Assembly (NCBI RefSeq): GCF_023347235.1
Contig: NZ_CP094467.1
Coordinates: 682,001-746,000 of the forward strand
Reading direction: 5' to 3'
DNA from: Faecalibacterium sp. I4-1-79
GTDB lineage: Bacteria > Bacillota > Clostridia > Oscillospirales > Ruminococcaceae
DNA length: 64,000 nucleotides
Shown one piece after another: positions 41,255 through 50,900 of this stretch (within the stretch, counting starts at the first letter, position 1; the number at the start of each line of letters is the position of its first letter). The notes below the pieces were generated by a model that saw only the letters and a list, made by a program, of their open reading frames with translations, had not been told where the DNA came from and did not search any database. The translations under genes and the position numbers were made by a program.

Positions 41255-43336
41255 ATTTCAATTCTAGTTGTAGCAGAAAAGCCCTCGGTTGCCATGTCCT
41301 ACGCCAAAGTCCTCGGTGCCACCAACCGTCAGGACGGCTACCTTGAGGGCAACGGTTATCTGGTAAGCTGGTGCGTGGGTCATCTGGTGGAGCTTGCTCC
41401 GCCCAATATCTACGATGCCAAATACGTCAAGTGGAGCATCGCAGATCTGCCCATCCTGCCGGAAAGGTGGCAGTATCTGGTGTCTGCGTCCACCAAAAAG
41501 CAGTTTGGTATCCTGCAAAAGCTGATGGACCGCCCAGATGTGGATAGCATTGTCTGTGCAACGGATGCAGGGCGTGAGGGCGAACTAATCTTCCGCCTTG
41601 TCTACCAGCAAGCGGGCTGCAAAAAGCCCTTTTCCCGCCTGTGGCTGTCCAGCATGGAGGAAAACGCCATCCGAGAGGGGTTCGCCCATCTCAAACCGTC
41701 AACTGAATACGATGCGCTGTACAACGCAGCACTTTGCCGGGAACGTGCCGACTGGATGGTCGGCATCAATGCGTCCCGGCTTTTTTCATGTCTGTACGGT
41801 CAACCTTTAGCGGTCGGTCGGGTCATGACTCCGGTGCTTGCCATGACGGTGGTGCGGGAGGCTGCGATAGCCGCTTTTGTGCCGGAAAAGTTCTACACGG
41901 TGGATCTGGAACTGACCAGCGGATGCACGGCATCCAGCCGCCGCATTCCTGAAAAATCCGTTGCAGAAAACCTGCTGGAAGCCTGTCGAAGGGAGATGGT
42001 GGCAACGATCCAGCGCATCACCCGCAAGGAAAAATCCGAGAATCCGCCGCCGCTGTACGACCTGACCACCCTTCAGCGGGACGCCAACCGCCTGCTGGGG
42101 TACAGCGCACAGCAGACGCTGGACTATGTGCAGAGCCTGTATGAGAAGAAACTTACCACTTATCCCCGGACTGATAGCTGCTATATCACCGACGATGACG
42201 AGGAAATGCTGGAGGTGCTGACCGAGGAACTGGAAGGCTTTTTTGACATTACCCCAGAAGATGTGGACGAGGCTGTGCCCCGGACACGGCGCACCGTCAA
42301 CCGGGAAAAAGTCACCGACCACCACGCCATCCTGCCCACCCGCAGTATGCTGCAAGCCGATCTGGAAGCGCTGCCTAAAGGCGAGCAGAACGTTCTGAAG
42401 CTCATCATCGCCCGGACGCTGATGGCAGTCAGCAAGCCCTTCCGGTATCTGGAAACCCTGCTGACCACCGAATGTGCCGGGGAGGAATTTACCGCCAAGG
42501 GCAAGGAGGTTCTGGAAGAAGGCTGGAAAGCGGTGGAACGTAAGGTGCTTGCCGACATCCTGAACCGAAAACAGGAACTCACCGCCCTGCCCAATGCGGC
42601 AGAAAACGAGTGCGGCATCCTTAACGCAGAGCTGAAGGAGGGTCAAACGTCCCCGCCGAAGCACTTTACCGAGGACACCCTGCTGCACGCTATGGAGACC
42701 GCCAGTGCGGACAGTATGCCGGAGGGCGTGGAGCGTCAGGGCATCGGTACCCCGGCAACCAGAGCCGCCACCATCGAAAAACTGGTGCAGAAGGGTTTTC
42801 TGGAACGCAAGGGCACCAAGAAAAACAAGGTGCTTCTGCCCACGGACAAGGGCAAAGCCCTCATTACTGTGATGCCCGAAGAGATCCAATCCCCGGAAAT
42901 GACCGCCGATTGGGAAACGAAGCTGCTGCGTATTGAGCGCAGCGAAATGGAGCCGGGTGAATTTATGACTGAGATCAATACGATGATTACCGAACTGGTA
43001 AAGAACACGGAAATGAAAAAAGGAGCGAATGCACTTATGAAAAACAAAATCATTGGTGTCTGCCCCAACTGCGGTGCAAACGTTGTGGAGCGTGAAAAGG
43101 GCTGGTTCTGTGAATCCAACCCTTGCCGTTTCGTGCTGTGGAAGGACAATGCGTTCTTTAAGCGTCTGGGCAAGCGTCTGGACGCCCATGTGGCAGACAA
43201 GCTGCTGCGGGATGGTCGGGTCCGCTTGAAGGACTGCAAGAGCGCCAAGGGCAAGACCTACAACGCCACCGTGCTGCTGTCCTGTGAAGCCGATGGCCGC
43301 AGCAAGTTTTCTCTGGAATTTGAGGGTGGTTGCTGA
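41255..43336 (+). CDS. topB: DNA topoisomerase III-like type IA topoisomerase, apparently with an ATT start
   Basis: A 693-residue type IA topoisomerase, as carried by most elements of this family, where it assists DNA processing in transfer. SILVVAEKPSVAMSYAKVLG is the Toprim start; CATDAGREGELIFRLVYQQA is the acidic metal site; YPRTDSCYITDDDEEML holds the active-site Tyr303; DHHAILPT follows; a C-terminal zinc ribbon (GVCPNCGANVVEREKGW, ...CESNPC) completes it. No ATG, GTG or TTG stands at the expected N-terminus: the codon after GGAGGG (41242-41247) with 7-nt spacing is ATT at 41255. The nearest alternative, TTG 41240, overlaps the ribosome binding site. Confidence 0.93.
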   Translation: MSILVVAEKPSVAMSYAKVLGATNRQDGYLEGNGYLVSWCVGHLVELAPPNIYDAKYVKWSIADLPILPERWQYLVSASTKKQFGILQKLMDRPDVDSIVCATDAGREGELIFRLVYQQAGCKKPFSRLWLSSMEENAIREGFAHLKPSTEYDALYNAALCRERADWMVGINASRLFSCLYGQPLAVGRVMTPVLAMTVVREAAIAAFVPEKFYTVDLELTSGCTASSRRIPEKSVAENLLEACRREMVATIQRITRKEKSENPPPLYDLTTLQRDANRLLGYSAQQTLDYVQSLYEKKLTTYPRTDSCYITDDDEEMLEVLTEELEGFFDITPEDVDEAVPRTRRTVNREKVTDHHAILPTRSMLQADLEALPKGEQNVLKLIIARTLMAVSKPFRYLETLLTTECAGEEFTAKGKEVLEEGWKAVERKVLADILNRKQELTALPNAAENECGILNAELKEGQTSPPKHFTEDTLLHAMETASADSMPEGVERQGIGTPATRAATIEKLVQKGFLERKGTKKNKVLLPTDKGKALITVMPEEIQSPEMTADWETKLLRIERSEMEPGEFMTEINTMITELVKNTEMKKGANALMKNKIIGVCPNCGANVVEREKGWFCESNPCRFVLWKDNAFFKRLGKRLDAHVADKLLRDGRVRLKDCKSAKGKTYNATVLLSCEADGRSKFSLEFEGGC

Positions 43337-44223
43337 TGGAGCAGAAAAAAGAAGCGGTCTACCTTATCAACGATGAACGCTATCTCCACCTCCGGGAAAA
43401 CGGTGCAGGAGTCGGCTTTGCCACCTACAACAAGGTAACTGGTGAGCCGCTGGAAAGCGGGCAGATCTCGGAAAAGAACCTGCCGCCCGATGGCAGGAAC
43501 GCCATTTCTGCCGCCCGGAACTGGTATCTGTTTGAACTTTTGGACGATGACCGCAAGGTCATCCAACAGGAAAGCGTAAAGATCCTCGAAAACATCCCGC
43601 AGGCGGGCATCGGCAGGCGGCGCATCTGGGAGCCGGAAACGCTGCCGAAGGATGTTCGTCTCATCAACAGCCACTATGATGACCTCTACCGCATTCCCGA
43701 TGGCGGAGTGGTACAGGTGGATTACCCGGATGGGCGCAGTTTTACGGCACGGGTGGAACATCTGGATGATTATCACTTTGACATGGGCGGTCTGGGCAAT
43801 GTGTTCCACATCTGCCAGTTTGCCGAGGTCATGGAACGGAACCATGCCGACTTCTACCCGGAAATTCAGACACAAGACGAGCAGGCTGCATGGGAACTGG
43901 GCGGCAAAGGCTACCTTGCCATCCAGTCCTGTGAGGATGGATGGGACTACACACTCTACCACAGCGATTATTCTGTGATGGACGGCGGGCAGTTGGATGC
44001 CCCGGAACTGACCATTCAGGAAGCCCGTGAGCAGATTCTGGAAGCACACCACATGGAAAAGGGCCGGCGGCTGTTGCAGGACTACGATGCCGTTATGGAT
44101 AAAGTTGCAGAAGCCGAGGAACGGAGCGCAGACCATCGCTCTTCCACACTGGAAAAGCTGGCAGAACTGGCAAGTGATACGTCTGCGCCAAAATCGTCTG
44201 CACGTTCTGCGCCAGAACTGTGA
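43336..44223 (+). CDS. Hypothetical conjugative-element protein
   Basis: A 295-residue soluble protein. Recognisable pieces recur in large proteins of these elements: the start KKEAVYLINDERYLHLRENG, a middle DLYRIPDGGVVQVDYPDGRS, and GWDYTLYHSDYSVMDGGQLD followed by TIQEAREQILEAH, which looks like an LPD-type (large polyvalent protein) domain. The end is a charged helix and a Ser/Ala-rich tail. Function unknown. The start overlaps the topB stop by one base (TGATG), so it is translated after topB. Confidence 0.7.
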   Translation: MEQKKEAVYLINDERYLHLRENGAGVGFATYNKVTGEPLESGQISEKNLPPDGRNAISAARNWYLFELLDDDRKVIQQESVKILENIPQAGIGRRRIWEPETLPKDVRLINSHYDDLYRIPDGGVVQVDYPDGRSFTARVEHLDDYHFDMGGLGNVFHICQFAEVMERNHADFYPEIQTQDEQAAWELGGKGYLAIQSCEDGWDYTLYHSDYSVMDGGQLDAPELTIQEAREQILEAHHMEKGRRLLQDYDAVMDKVAEAEERSADHRSSTLEKLAELASDTSAPKSSARSAPEL

Positions 44224-44231
44224 GGTGGACG

Positions 44232-44747
44232 ATGCAGCAAAAATGGAACCAGAATTTTGACGGTGAACCCATGACGGACATCCCGCAAAAGTTTCTGAAC
44301 GCAGGGTGCGATGTTTATATGGTGATGCAGCTGCGGCATGACGAAAAAATCCTCAATGAAAGATTTGCTTCCATGCGGGAACTGCATCGTCGGGGCAAAA
44401 CGCCAGACCCGGAGCATTATGAGGTCACCTACTATGCTGATTTGCCCGCCATGTGGCAGGATGTGCCGAACAACGAGATTTTGGAAGAACTATTTCAGAT
44501 GTTCAACCTCTCCCGTCCGCAGGATTTTGAGGGACACAGCCTGTCGGTCAGCGATGTGATCGCACTCAAACGCAATGGCGAGGTGTCTGTGCATTATGTG
44601 GACAGCATCGGCTTCAAAGATTTACAGGGGTTTCTGGACAAGCAGCCGGAACGCCATTCGGTACTGATGAATCTCAAGGAAAAGTGCGATGCCCCGGAGT
44701 GCAATCCAACCGTCTGCCGGAAAGCGAGGGATGCCCATGAACTTTAA
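44232..44747 (+). CDS. YodL-domain protein
   Basis: A 171-residue protein with an N-terminal helical region (DVYMVMQLRHDEKILNERFA), a middle YEVTYYADLPAMWQDVPNNE and the YodL domain: FNLSRPQDFEGHSLSVSDVI followed by ALKRNGEVSVHYVDSIGFKD. YodL domains are found in many conjugative-element proteins and are of unknown function. GAGGTGGACG precedes the ATG at 44232. It overlaps the next small gene by 11 bp. Confidence 0.82.
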   Translation: MQQKWNQNFDGEPMTDIPQKFLNAGCDVYMVMQLRHDEKILNERFASMRELHRRGKTPDPEHYEVTYYADLPAMWQDVPNNEILEELFQMFNLSRPQDFEGHSLSVSDVIALKRNGEVSVHYVDSIGFKDLQGFLDKQPERHSVLMNLKEKCDAPECNPTVCRKARDAHEL

Positions 44748-44940
44748 CCACGAAGAGCTCATGCTGATGATGCTCTACAACTCCGGCACCCGGCTGGGGC
44801 TTATCCACGAACTGCGGCTGATGCAGTGCTACCTGATGCCCGATGAAACCGCCCTGCGGGAACTGTCGGAGGGTGTTATCGAAAAGTTGAAACTGCTGAC
44901 CGATGCAGAGTTTGCCGAATTGGAATTTCCCCCGGACTGA
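44737..44940 (+). CDS. Transposon-transfer assisting protein (TTRAP family)
   Basis: A 67-residue acidic helical protein: NHEELMLMMLYNSGTRLGLI, then LMPDETALRELSEGVIEKLK and LTDAEFAELEFPPD. This matches the TTRAP family, small proteins named for their link to conjugative transposon transfer. ATG 44737 is preferred over 44731 because of its spacing from GAGGG. It ends five bases before hairpin-GTACAT element 3 and is the last gene of the conserved block before the cargo genes. Confidence 0.8.
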   Translation: MNFNHEELMLMMLYNSGTRLGLIHELRLMQCYLMPDETALRELSEGVIEKLKLLTDAEFAELEFPPD

Positions 44941-44945
44941 TTATT

Positions 44946-44967
44946 GCCGCCTACGGGCGGCGTACAT
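44946..44967 (+). other. Hairpin-GTACAT element 3
   Basis: GCCGCC (44946-44951), loop TACG, GGCGGC (44956-44961), then directly GTACAT (44962-44967). It begins five bases after the TTRAP stop. The stem has the opposite strand composition to element 2, but the geometry is the same. Bases 44968-45113 carry an AT-rich leader with GCTATAATC (a possible -10) but no gene that I can support. Confidence 0.75.
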
Positions 44968-45113
44968 AAAGTATTTTATTCTTCCAAAAGATATGCTATA
45001 ATCAAATTAGACAAAATTCCTCTCTTCAAACGATTTCTCCGCAATTTTCCTGTGGCTCTGCTCGTATCAAAAATAAGGGACCGATTTTTAATTGTCAGAA
45101 CGGAGGAACCATT

Positions 45114-45461
45114 ATGGCAATCTTTGAAAAGACCATCCGGAATCAGAATTTTGACCAGCTGCTCCGGAAGCTGGAACAGGAGATCCCGGACAGCAGTTGG
45201 TCGGCAGATTTAGAGGCAGGCAGCGATTTCAAAGAGGGCAATACCCGGTGCAGTGTCCGGGTGTTTGAACGGTACAGCATGATGGGCGGCAACCGCCTGA
45301 GTCTGACGCTGACCATGTTCCAGAATGGAGATAACCCGATTCGGCTGTCTGCAATTACCGCAGGCGGCAGTCAAGCGGTCTTCTTCAAAATCAATACCAT
45401 TGGAGAAGAATCTTTTCTGGATGACGTAAAGAACCTGCTGGAAGAAATTTTGGAGGAGTAA
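45114..45461 (+). CDS. DUF6054-like protein
   Basis: A 115-residue protein: TIRNQNFDQLLRKLEQEIPD, LEAGSDFKEGNTRCSVRVFE, RYSMMGGNRLSLTLTMFQNG and AITAGGSQAVFFKINTIGEE. I recognise this as the DUF6054 pattern, a small cytosolic family of unknown function in Firmicutes, normally chromosomal. Its presence between TTRAP and the large helicase gene marks the beginning of a cargo block. CGGAGGAACCATT precedes the ATG. The next gene begins one base after its stop. Confidence 0.7.
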   Translation: MAIFEKTIRNQNFDQLLRKLEQEIPDSSWSADLEAGSDFKEGNTRCSVRVFERYSMMGGNRLSLTLTMFQNGDNPIRLSAITAGGSQAVFFKINTIGEESFLDDVKNLLEEILEE

Positions 45462-45462
45462 A

Positions 45463-45849
45463 ATGTTTTTTGGATGGTTTGACGCTATATTCAGCTTCAT
45501 TTTCCCAATCCTGTTCCTGCTTTTTATGGGAATGTTTTTCTTTGCCCTAATTTCAAATCTCCGCACATGGAATAAAAACAACCACTCGCCGCGGCTTACC
45601 GTTCCGGCAACGGTGGTGGCAAAGCGTACCGATGTTTCGCATTCCAGTAGTGCCAATGCCGGAGATGTGTCCGGTGCGCACGGATACGACACCAGCACGT
45701 TCACGTCATACTATGTGACTTTTCAGGTGGAAAGCGGCGACCGCATGGAACTTGAAGTAGATGGTTCGGACTACGGAATGCTTGTGGAGGGCGACATTGG
45801 AAAGCTGAGTTTTCAGGGCACCCGCTATCTTGGGTTTGAGCGGAACTAA
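45463..45849 (+). CDS. DUF2500-like membrane protein
   Basis: A 128-residue protein with one N-terminal membrane segment (FSFIFPILFLLFMGMFFFAL) followed by an exported domain: RLTVPATVVAKRTDVSHSSS, TSYYVTFQVESGDRMELEVD and GMLVEGDIGKLSFQGTRYLG. This is the DUF2500 layout (N-terminal anchor, small beta domain). It is co-transcribed with the DUF6054 gene, with GGAGGAG just before the ATG. Function unknown. Confidence 0.75.
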   Translation: MFFGWFDAIFSFIFPILFLLFMGMFFFALISNLRTWNKNNHSPRLTVPATVVAKRTDVSHSSSANAGDVSGAHGYDTSTFTSYYVTFQVESGDRMELEVDGSDYGMLVEGDIGKLSFQGTRYLGFERN

Positions 45850-45883
45850 TCGTTCTCCTACATTATATAGTAAGGAGTGCTGT

Positions 45884-46606
45884 ATGAACGATCTGTTTAT
45901 CCAAGGGCTGACCATCGACTGGAACAGAGTGCGCCCATACAATTATGTTCGTCAGATTCCTGCCATCAGCGGAATCGACACTTTTACATTCCATAAGCCC
46001 ATTACGTTCTTTGTTGGCGAAAATGGAAGCGGAAAATCTACGCTTCTGGAAGCAATCGCTGTTGCTTACGGCTTCAACGCAGAGGGTGGAACGAAGAACT
46101 ATTCATTTTCCACATACAACTCCCATTCGGAACTATGTGAGGCTATGACGATTTCCAAGGGGTATCGCAGACCAAAGTTCGGGTATTTTCTCCGGGCAGA
46201 GAGTTTCTATAATGTAGCCACCAAGGAAATCGACTATTCCGATGACGATCATCCCTCCAAAGGCTATCACCAAAAATCACACGGTGAAAGTTTTCTCGCC
46301 ATTGCGCAGGACTACATGGGTGCAGATGGAGTCTATATTTTTGATGAGCCGGAAGCAGCTCTATCTCCGCAGCGGCAGCTCACGTTGCTGATCAACATTT
46401 ATCGGTGTGCCCAAGAAGGGGCGCAATTCATTATCGTATCACATTCACCCATTCTCCTCGGAATGCCTGATGCTGAAATTTTCAGCTTCGACAATGGCAC
46501 GATTCATCCTTGTCAGTATGAAGATACGGACAGCTACGTTATCACCAAAACATTTGTAAATAATCGGCAGCATTTTTTGAACCAGCTTCTGAACGAAGAA
46601 CTGTAA
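45884..46606 (+). CDS. AAA-family ATPase (ABC/SMC-like)
   Basis: A 240-residue ATPase with the Walker A loop GENGSGKS at residues 45-52, a Q-loop region, the signature-like SHGESFLAIAQDYM near residue 140, Walker B GVYIFDEPEAALSPQRQLTL near 157, and a switch His in FIIVSHSPILLGMPDAEI. This is the compact COG3910-type predicted ATPase. It may act alone or with the coiled-coil protein encoded next. AAGGAG precedes the ATG at 45884. It lies in the cargo block of the conjugative element. Confidence 0.85.
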   Translation: MNDLFIQGLTIDWNRVRPYNYVRQIPAISGIDTFTFHKPITFFVGENGSGKSTLLEAIAVAYGFNAEGGTKNYSFSTYNSHSELCEAMTISKGYRRPKFGYFLRAESFYNVATKEIDYSDDDHPSKGYHQKSHGESFLAIAQDYMGADGVYIFDEPEAALSPQRQLTLLINIYRCAQEGAQFIIVSHSPILLGMPDAEIFSFDNGTIHPCQYEDTDSYVITKTFVNNRQHFLNQLLNEEL

Positions 46607-46627
46607 TGCCGGGAAAGGACATTCCAT

Positions 46628-47563
46628 ATGAGTGATTCTACGTTGAAAGAACTTTGGCAGCAGGTCTCAGAAAAGAAGAACTGTGAAGCAAAGCAGAAAG
46701 AACTGACTGCCCAGAGAGATACGCTTGCTGATCGTCTGAAAAAGCTGGAAAAATCCAAGCTGGCAGAACAGGCTGATGTGGACCGTCTGGAGGGGCACAG
46801 CCTTGCCGCATTTTTCTATCAAGTGATTGGAAAAATGGATGAAAAGCTGGACAAAGAACGTCAGGAAGCCTATGCAGCCCGTGTCAAGTACGATGCGGCT
46901 CTCCATGACCTTTCTTCCGTTGATGCCGACTTGGGGCAGATTCAAAATAGACTGGCACGGCTGTCCGATTGCGAAAGGCAGTATCAAGCTGCTCTTTCCG
47001 AAAAAATCAAAAGCATCAAAGCCTCTGCCCACCCGGCTGCACAGCAAGTTGCGGAAAGCGAAAGCCGTATTGCAGCACTGAAAGTCCAAAAGCGGGAACT
47101 GCTGGAGGCCATCAACGCAGGAAAGACTGCCCTGCATACGGTCAATGAAGTTCTGGAAACCCTCGACAATGCCGAGGGCTGGAGTACATGGGACGTAATG
47201 GGCGGCGGTTTGATGGCCGATCTTGCCAAGTATGAAGAACTGGACGATGCTCAGGAACAAATCGAACAGCTTCAAGTGGAACTGCGGCGGTTCAAAACTG
47301 AACTTTCCGATGTCGAGATCACTGCAGACCTTCAGGTCACGGTAGACAGCTTTCTGAAATTTGCGGATTTCTTCTTTGATGGCCTCTTTGCAGACTGGGC
47401 AGTTCTGGATCACATCAACCAGGCACAGAGCAGAGTGGAAAACACCAAGGATCAAATCAAGCGAGTCCTTGCACTTCTGAAAAAGATGCGCGAAGATGTT
47501 GATGTCCAGATCGCTGACGAAAAAGAAAAGCAGGAGCAGCTTGCGGTGGAAACCGAGCTGTAA
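46628..47563 (+). CDS. Coiled-coil protein of unknown function
   Basis: A 311-residue, almost wholly helical, charged protein: KELTAQRDTLADRLKKLEKS, RLARLSDCERQYQAALSEKI, SESRIAALKVQKRELLEAIN and RVENTKDQIKRVLALLKKMR. A Gly-containing break (AEGWSTWDVMGGGLMADLAK, near residue 180) suggests a hairpin of two coiled-coil arms; that WDxxGGG segment recurs in this family of helical proteins. It starts 22 bp after the AAA ATPase gene. With that neighbour it could form an SMC-like pair, but that is inference from adjacency alone. Confidence 0.65.
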   Translation: MSDSTLKELWQQVSEKKNCEAKQKELTAQRDTLADRLKKLEKSKLAEQADVDRLEGHSLAAFFYQVIGKMDEKLDKERQEAYAARVKYDAALHDLSSVDADLGQIQNRLARLSDCERQYQAALSEKIKSIKASAHPAAQQVAESESRIAALKVQKRELLEAINAGKTALHTVNEVLETLDNAEGWSTWDVMGGGLMADLAKYEELDDAQEQIEQLQVELRRFKTELSDVEITADLQVTVDSFLKFADFFFDGLFADWAVLDHINQAQSRVENTKDQIKRVLALLKKMREDVDVQIADEKEKQEQLAVETEL

Positions 47564-47632
47564 GGTTAGAGCGTTCGCTTATGTAATATGCTCAATTCGA
47601 CAACTCGGAATTTGACAAAGGAACGTGACCAT

Positions 47633-47890
47633 ATGAAAAACAACAGCCCGCAAAAGCACGCTTTCATTTCTTGTCTCATCTTGGTAACAGGAATATTGCT
47701 CGTGGTAATAGGCGCAATGACAACAAAGGAGTACAAAATCAACCTGTGCCTGTTAATCGGTGCAATAGTTGTTATTGGCGGCATTGTATATCATCTCATT
47801 ATGATGAAATGTCCTTATTGTGGCTGCTCGCTTGTTGGTTATAGACCAATCCCTAAAGAGTGCCCAAAGTGTCATAAAAAGTTTGAATAA
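47633..47890 (+). CDS. Small membrane protein with C-terminal zinc ribbon
   Basis: An 85-residue protein with two membrane segments (AFISCLILVTGILLVVIGAM and NLCLLIGAIVVIGGIVYHLI) followed by a zinc ribbon: MKCPYCGCSLVGYRPIPKEC then PKCHKKFE. The start at 47633 follows AAAGGAACGTGACC; upstream in-frame codons lack such a site. It is the last cargo gene before the large helicase/methylase gene. Unrecognised function. Confidence 0.65.
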   Translation: MKNNSPQKHAFISCLILVTGILLVVIGAMTTKEYKINLCLLIGAIVVIGGIVYHLIMMKCPYCGCSLVGYRPIPKECPKCHKKFE

Positions 47891-47914
47891 TAATCGATCT
47901 TTATTACACCCTTT

Positions 47915-47948
47915 GCGGGCAACCCCAAAACGGTTGCCCGCTATTTTT
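47915..47948 (+). terminator. Terminator at the end of the cargo block
   Basis: GCGGGCAACC (47915-47924) and GGTTGCCCGC (47932-47941) form a perfect 10-bp stem, followed by TATTTTTAT. Confidence 0.85.
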
Positions 47949-47978
47949 ATACCCTAAAATCTGAAGAAGGAGGCCAAA

Positions 47979-50900
47979 ATGCCAAGCAAAACCGAAGAAT
48001 ACCTCGCCCTTGCCCAGCGCACGGCGAACGGCTTGACCCGGTATTGGGAAAGCTGGACGGACTACCTGACCACCGCATCCCGACTGTACAAGTATCCCTT
48101 TGCGGACCAGTTGATGATTTACGCCCAGCGCCCGGATGCCACCGCCTGCGCCGACTTTGACATCTGGAACAACCGGATGAACCGTTATGTGCGCCGGGGT
48201 GCCAAGGGCATCGCCCTGCTGGACGAATCCAGCGGATTCCCCCGGCTGCACTACGTCTTTGACGTAAGCGACACCGGGGTGCGCCGCAATTCCCGTGACC
48301 CGGAGGTGTGGCAGCTCGGTCCCGATTTGGTGCAGCCGGTTTCGGAAATGTTGAGCAAGACCTACGGCATCAGCGGAGAGCGTGTCAGCCAGCAGCTTGC
48401 GGATGTTGCGGGGAAACTGGTGGCGGATTACTGGGACAACAACGGCGGGGACATTCGTGCCATCGTTGACGGTTCGCTCTTGATGGATTATGATGAAGCC
48501 GGGGTGGAGATGCAGTTCAAGTCTGCCGCCGCCATCAGCGTCACCTACACGCTGCTGGAACGCTGCGGCATTGAGCCTGCCGGGTGGTTCGACAAGGACG
48601 ATTTTCAGGCAATCTACAATTTCTCAACCCCGGATAGTGTCTACGCCCTCGGCGCAGCAGTCAGCGACATGAGCCGGGAGGTGCTGCGTAACATCGAGCG
48701 CACCGTAAAAACAACCATTCGCCGCCGCAATGCAGAAAGGAGCCAATATGAATACGAACAGCAGGAACGTGACTTACTCGACCGTCGGGGACTACCAGCT
48801 CCCGAACCTAACCCTGAACCAGCCCCGGAAGCCGCTGGGCAAGTACGGCAGGCTGCGCCGGACGTACCTGATGAACCATCGCCCGGTACTGTACAACACG
48901 ATGCTCCTGAACGGGAGCCTGTACCCGCACCTGATGGAGGTGGAGCAGACGGCAGAGAGCCAGATGCAGCAGACCATGCAGGGACTGCTGAAGCAGAACC
49001 CGGCCCCGGACAAGGAGCAGAATCAGATGGCATGGGTGCAGCAGATGAACAGCCTGCGGGCACAGGCAGAGGAACTGGTGCTGATGGAATTGATTTACAG
49101 TTAAGTTTCTTTGATGCCCACATTCCCACCGAAGTCCAGCAAATTGAAAAAATCGACCAAGCGGAGAGCGAAAAAACGCCCTCCGCTTTTTCGTTATCTC
49201 AAGCGGAAATTGAGAACGAACTGCGCAAGCACGGTTCAGGATTTATGGGCGGTAAACAGCGCATTATGGCAATGTACCAGACCCAGCCTGACCGCAGCCT
49301 CCGTGCCAAGACTCTGGCAAAGGAGTACGGTATCGGTGGGCACTCCCACGATTTTTTGGACGGAAGCCGGGGCTTTGTGAACCACGATGGGAGAGGAATG
49401 GAATTTGACCATTACCCCGAACACAAGAAATTCACGTTAAGCTGGACGCAGGTGGAAAAGTATATCGACCTGATGATCCAGTCCGACCGTTATCTGACGG
49501 ACAAAGAAAAGGAGCATTACACGCCCCCTGTGCCCATCACCGTAGAGCCAGATGCTACCTTGACCCATGCCAAAAACCTGATCCGGGATTTCTGTCTGGA
49601 GGAATATGATTCTGAACCGGACTTTTCTGACCTGTCCAAGATCGGCATTGCCTACACCCACGCCACCGATGAGGATATTCCTATTCAAGTTAATGTGGAT
49701 TTGGTGGGATACCGGGTGGAACGGTATCTGGGTGAAGTGCTGATCGACGAGCGGCAGTACGAAAGTCTGGAAGATCTGACCGAAACTGAACTGGAAGCTC
49801 TGGATTTTTCGGAATTGGTCAGTGTCACGGATGAAGAACTGGAGCACTACCACAGCAAGGCGGAGGAACGCCCGGCATTGCTGCCGCTGGATGCCGCCAC
49901 CGAGTACAATGCCCTGAAGGAGCAGCACCCGGATGCGCTGGTGGGCTTTGAGCAGAACGGACAGTTTGAGTTTTACGCAGATGACGCGCAAAAAGTCAGT
50001 GAACTTCTGGGCGGCAAACTTCTGGAAAGAGAAACAGCACTGGGCACCGTCCCGGTCATCGGCTTTCCCCGCGACCAGTGGGCGCACCGTGCCAAGCAGC
50101 TGTGGCAGTGCGGCGAGAACGTCTATCTTGCCGGGCTGAACGAGGATGGCACCCACCACCAAACCAAGTATCTTCGCCGAGAGGACTATCTGCCGCTGGG
50201 CACTACCATCCACATGGAGGGGCGCGCTTTCCGGGTGGATAACGTCAACTTCGATAAGGACAGCGTGACCATGCAGGATGTGGCACTGGCAGAAATGCGG
50301 ATGCCTATTTTCAGGGAGGAACCGCTGGCAGTTGTCCGGGAGTTGTACGAGGAGCAGGATATGATGGGACACCCCCTGCCCGATTACAAGGTCGGTGACA
50401 ATGCTATCATTGACCTTCCTACCCGAACCATCGAGGGGAAAATTGGCTATGTCGGTGAAACGGATGTTCGCATCGACACCAGTGCGCACGGACAGTCATG
50501 GGATAACGAAGTTATCAATAAGAAACAATTCGAGGAGGGCTTGCGGCAGAACGAACCAAATTCTACCCGGCCAGTTCGTACTGAAAAAACGGTTGCCGTA
50601 TACCCCGCCAAGGAAAACAATCTGCCGTTTGACATTGTAATTCAGACGATAAGCACAGAATCGCCCACAGTTGAAGCGGAACGCCCCACACTTGAACCTG
50701 CCGGAAACTTCCACATCACGGATGATGATTTGGGTGTCGGAGGCCCCAAACAGAAATTCGCCCGGAACATCGAAGCCATCCGTACCCTGTTCAAGCTGGA
50801 ACAGGAACACCGGGGTGCCACCGCCGAGGAGCAACAGGTGCTTTCGCAATATGTGGGCTGGGGCGGTTTGGCAGATGCCTTTGACCCCGGCAAAGATAGT

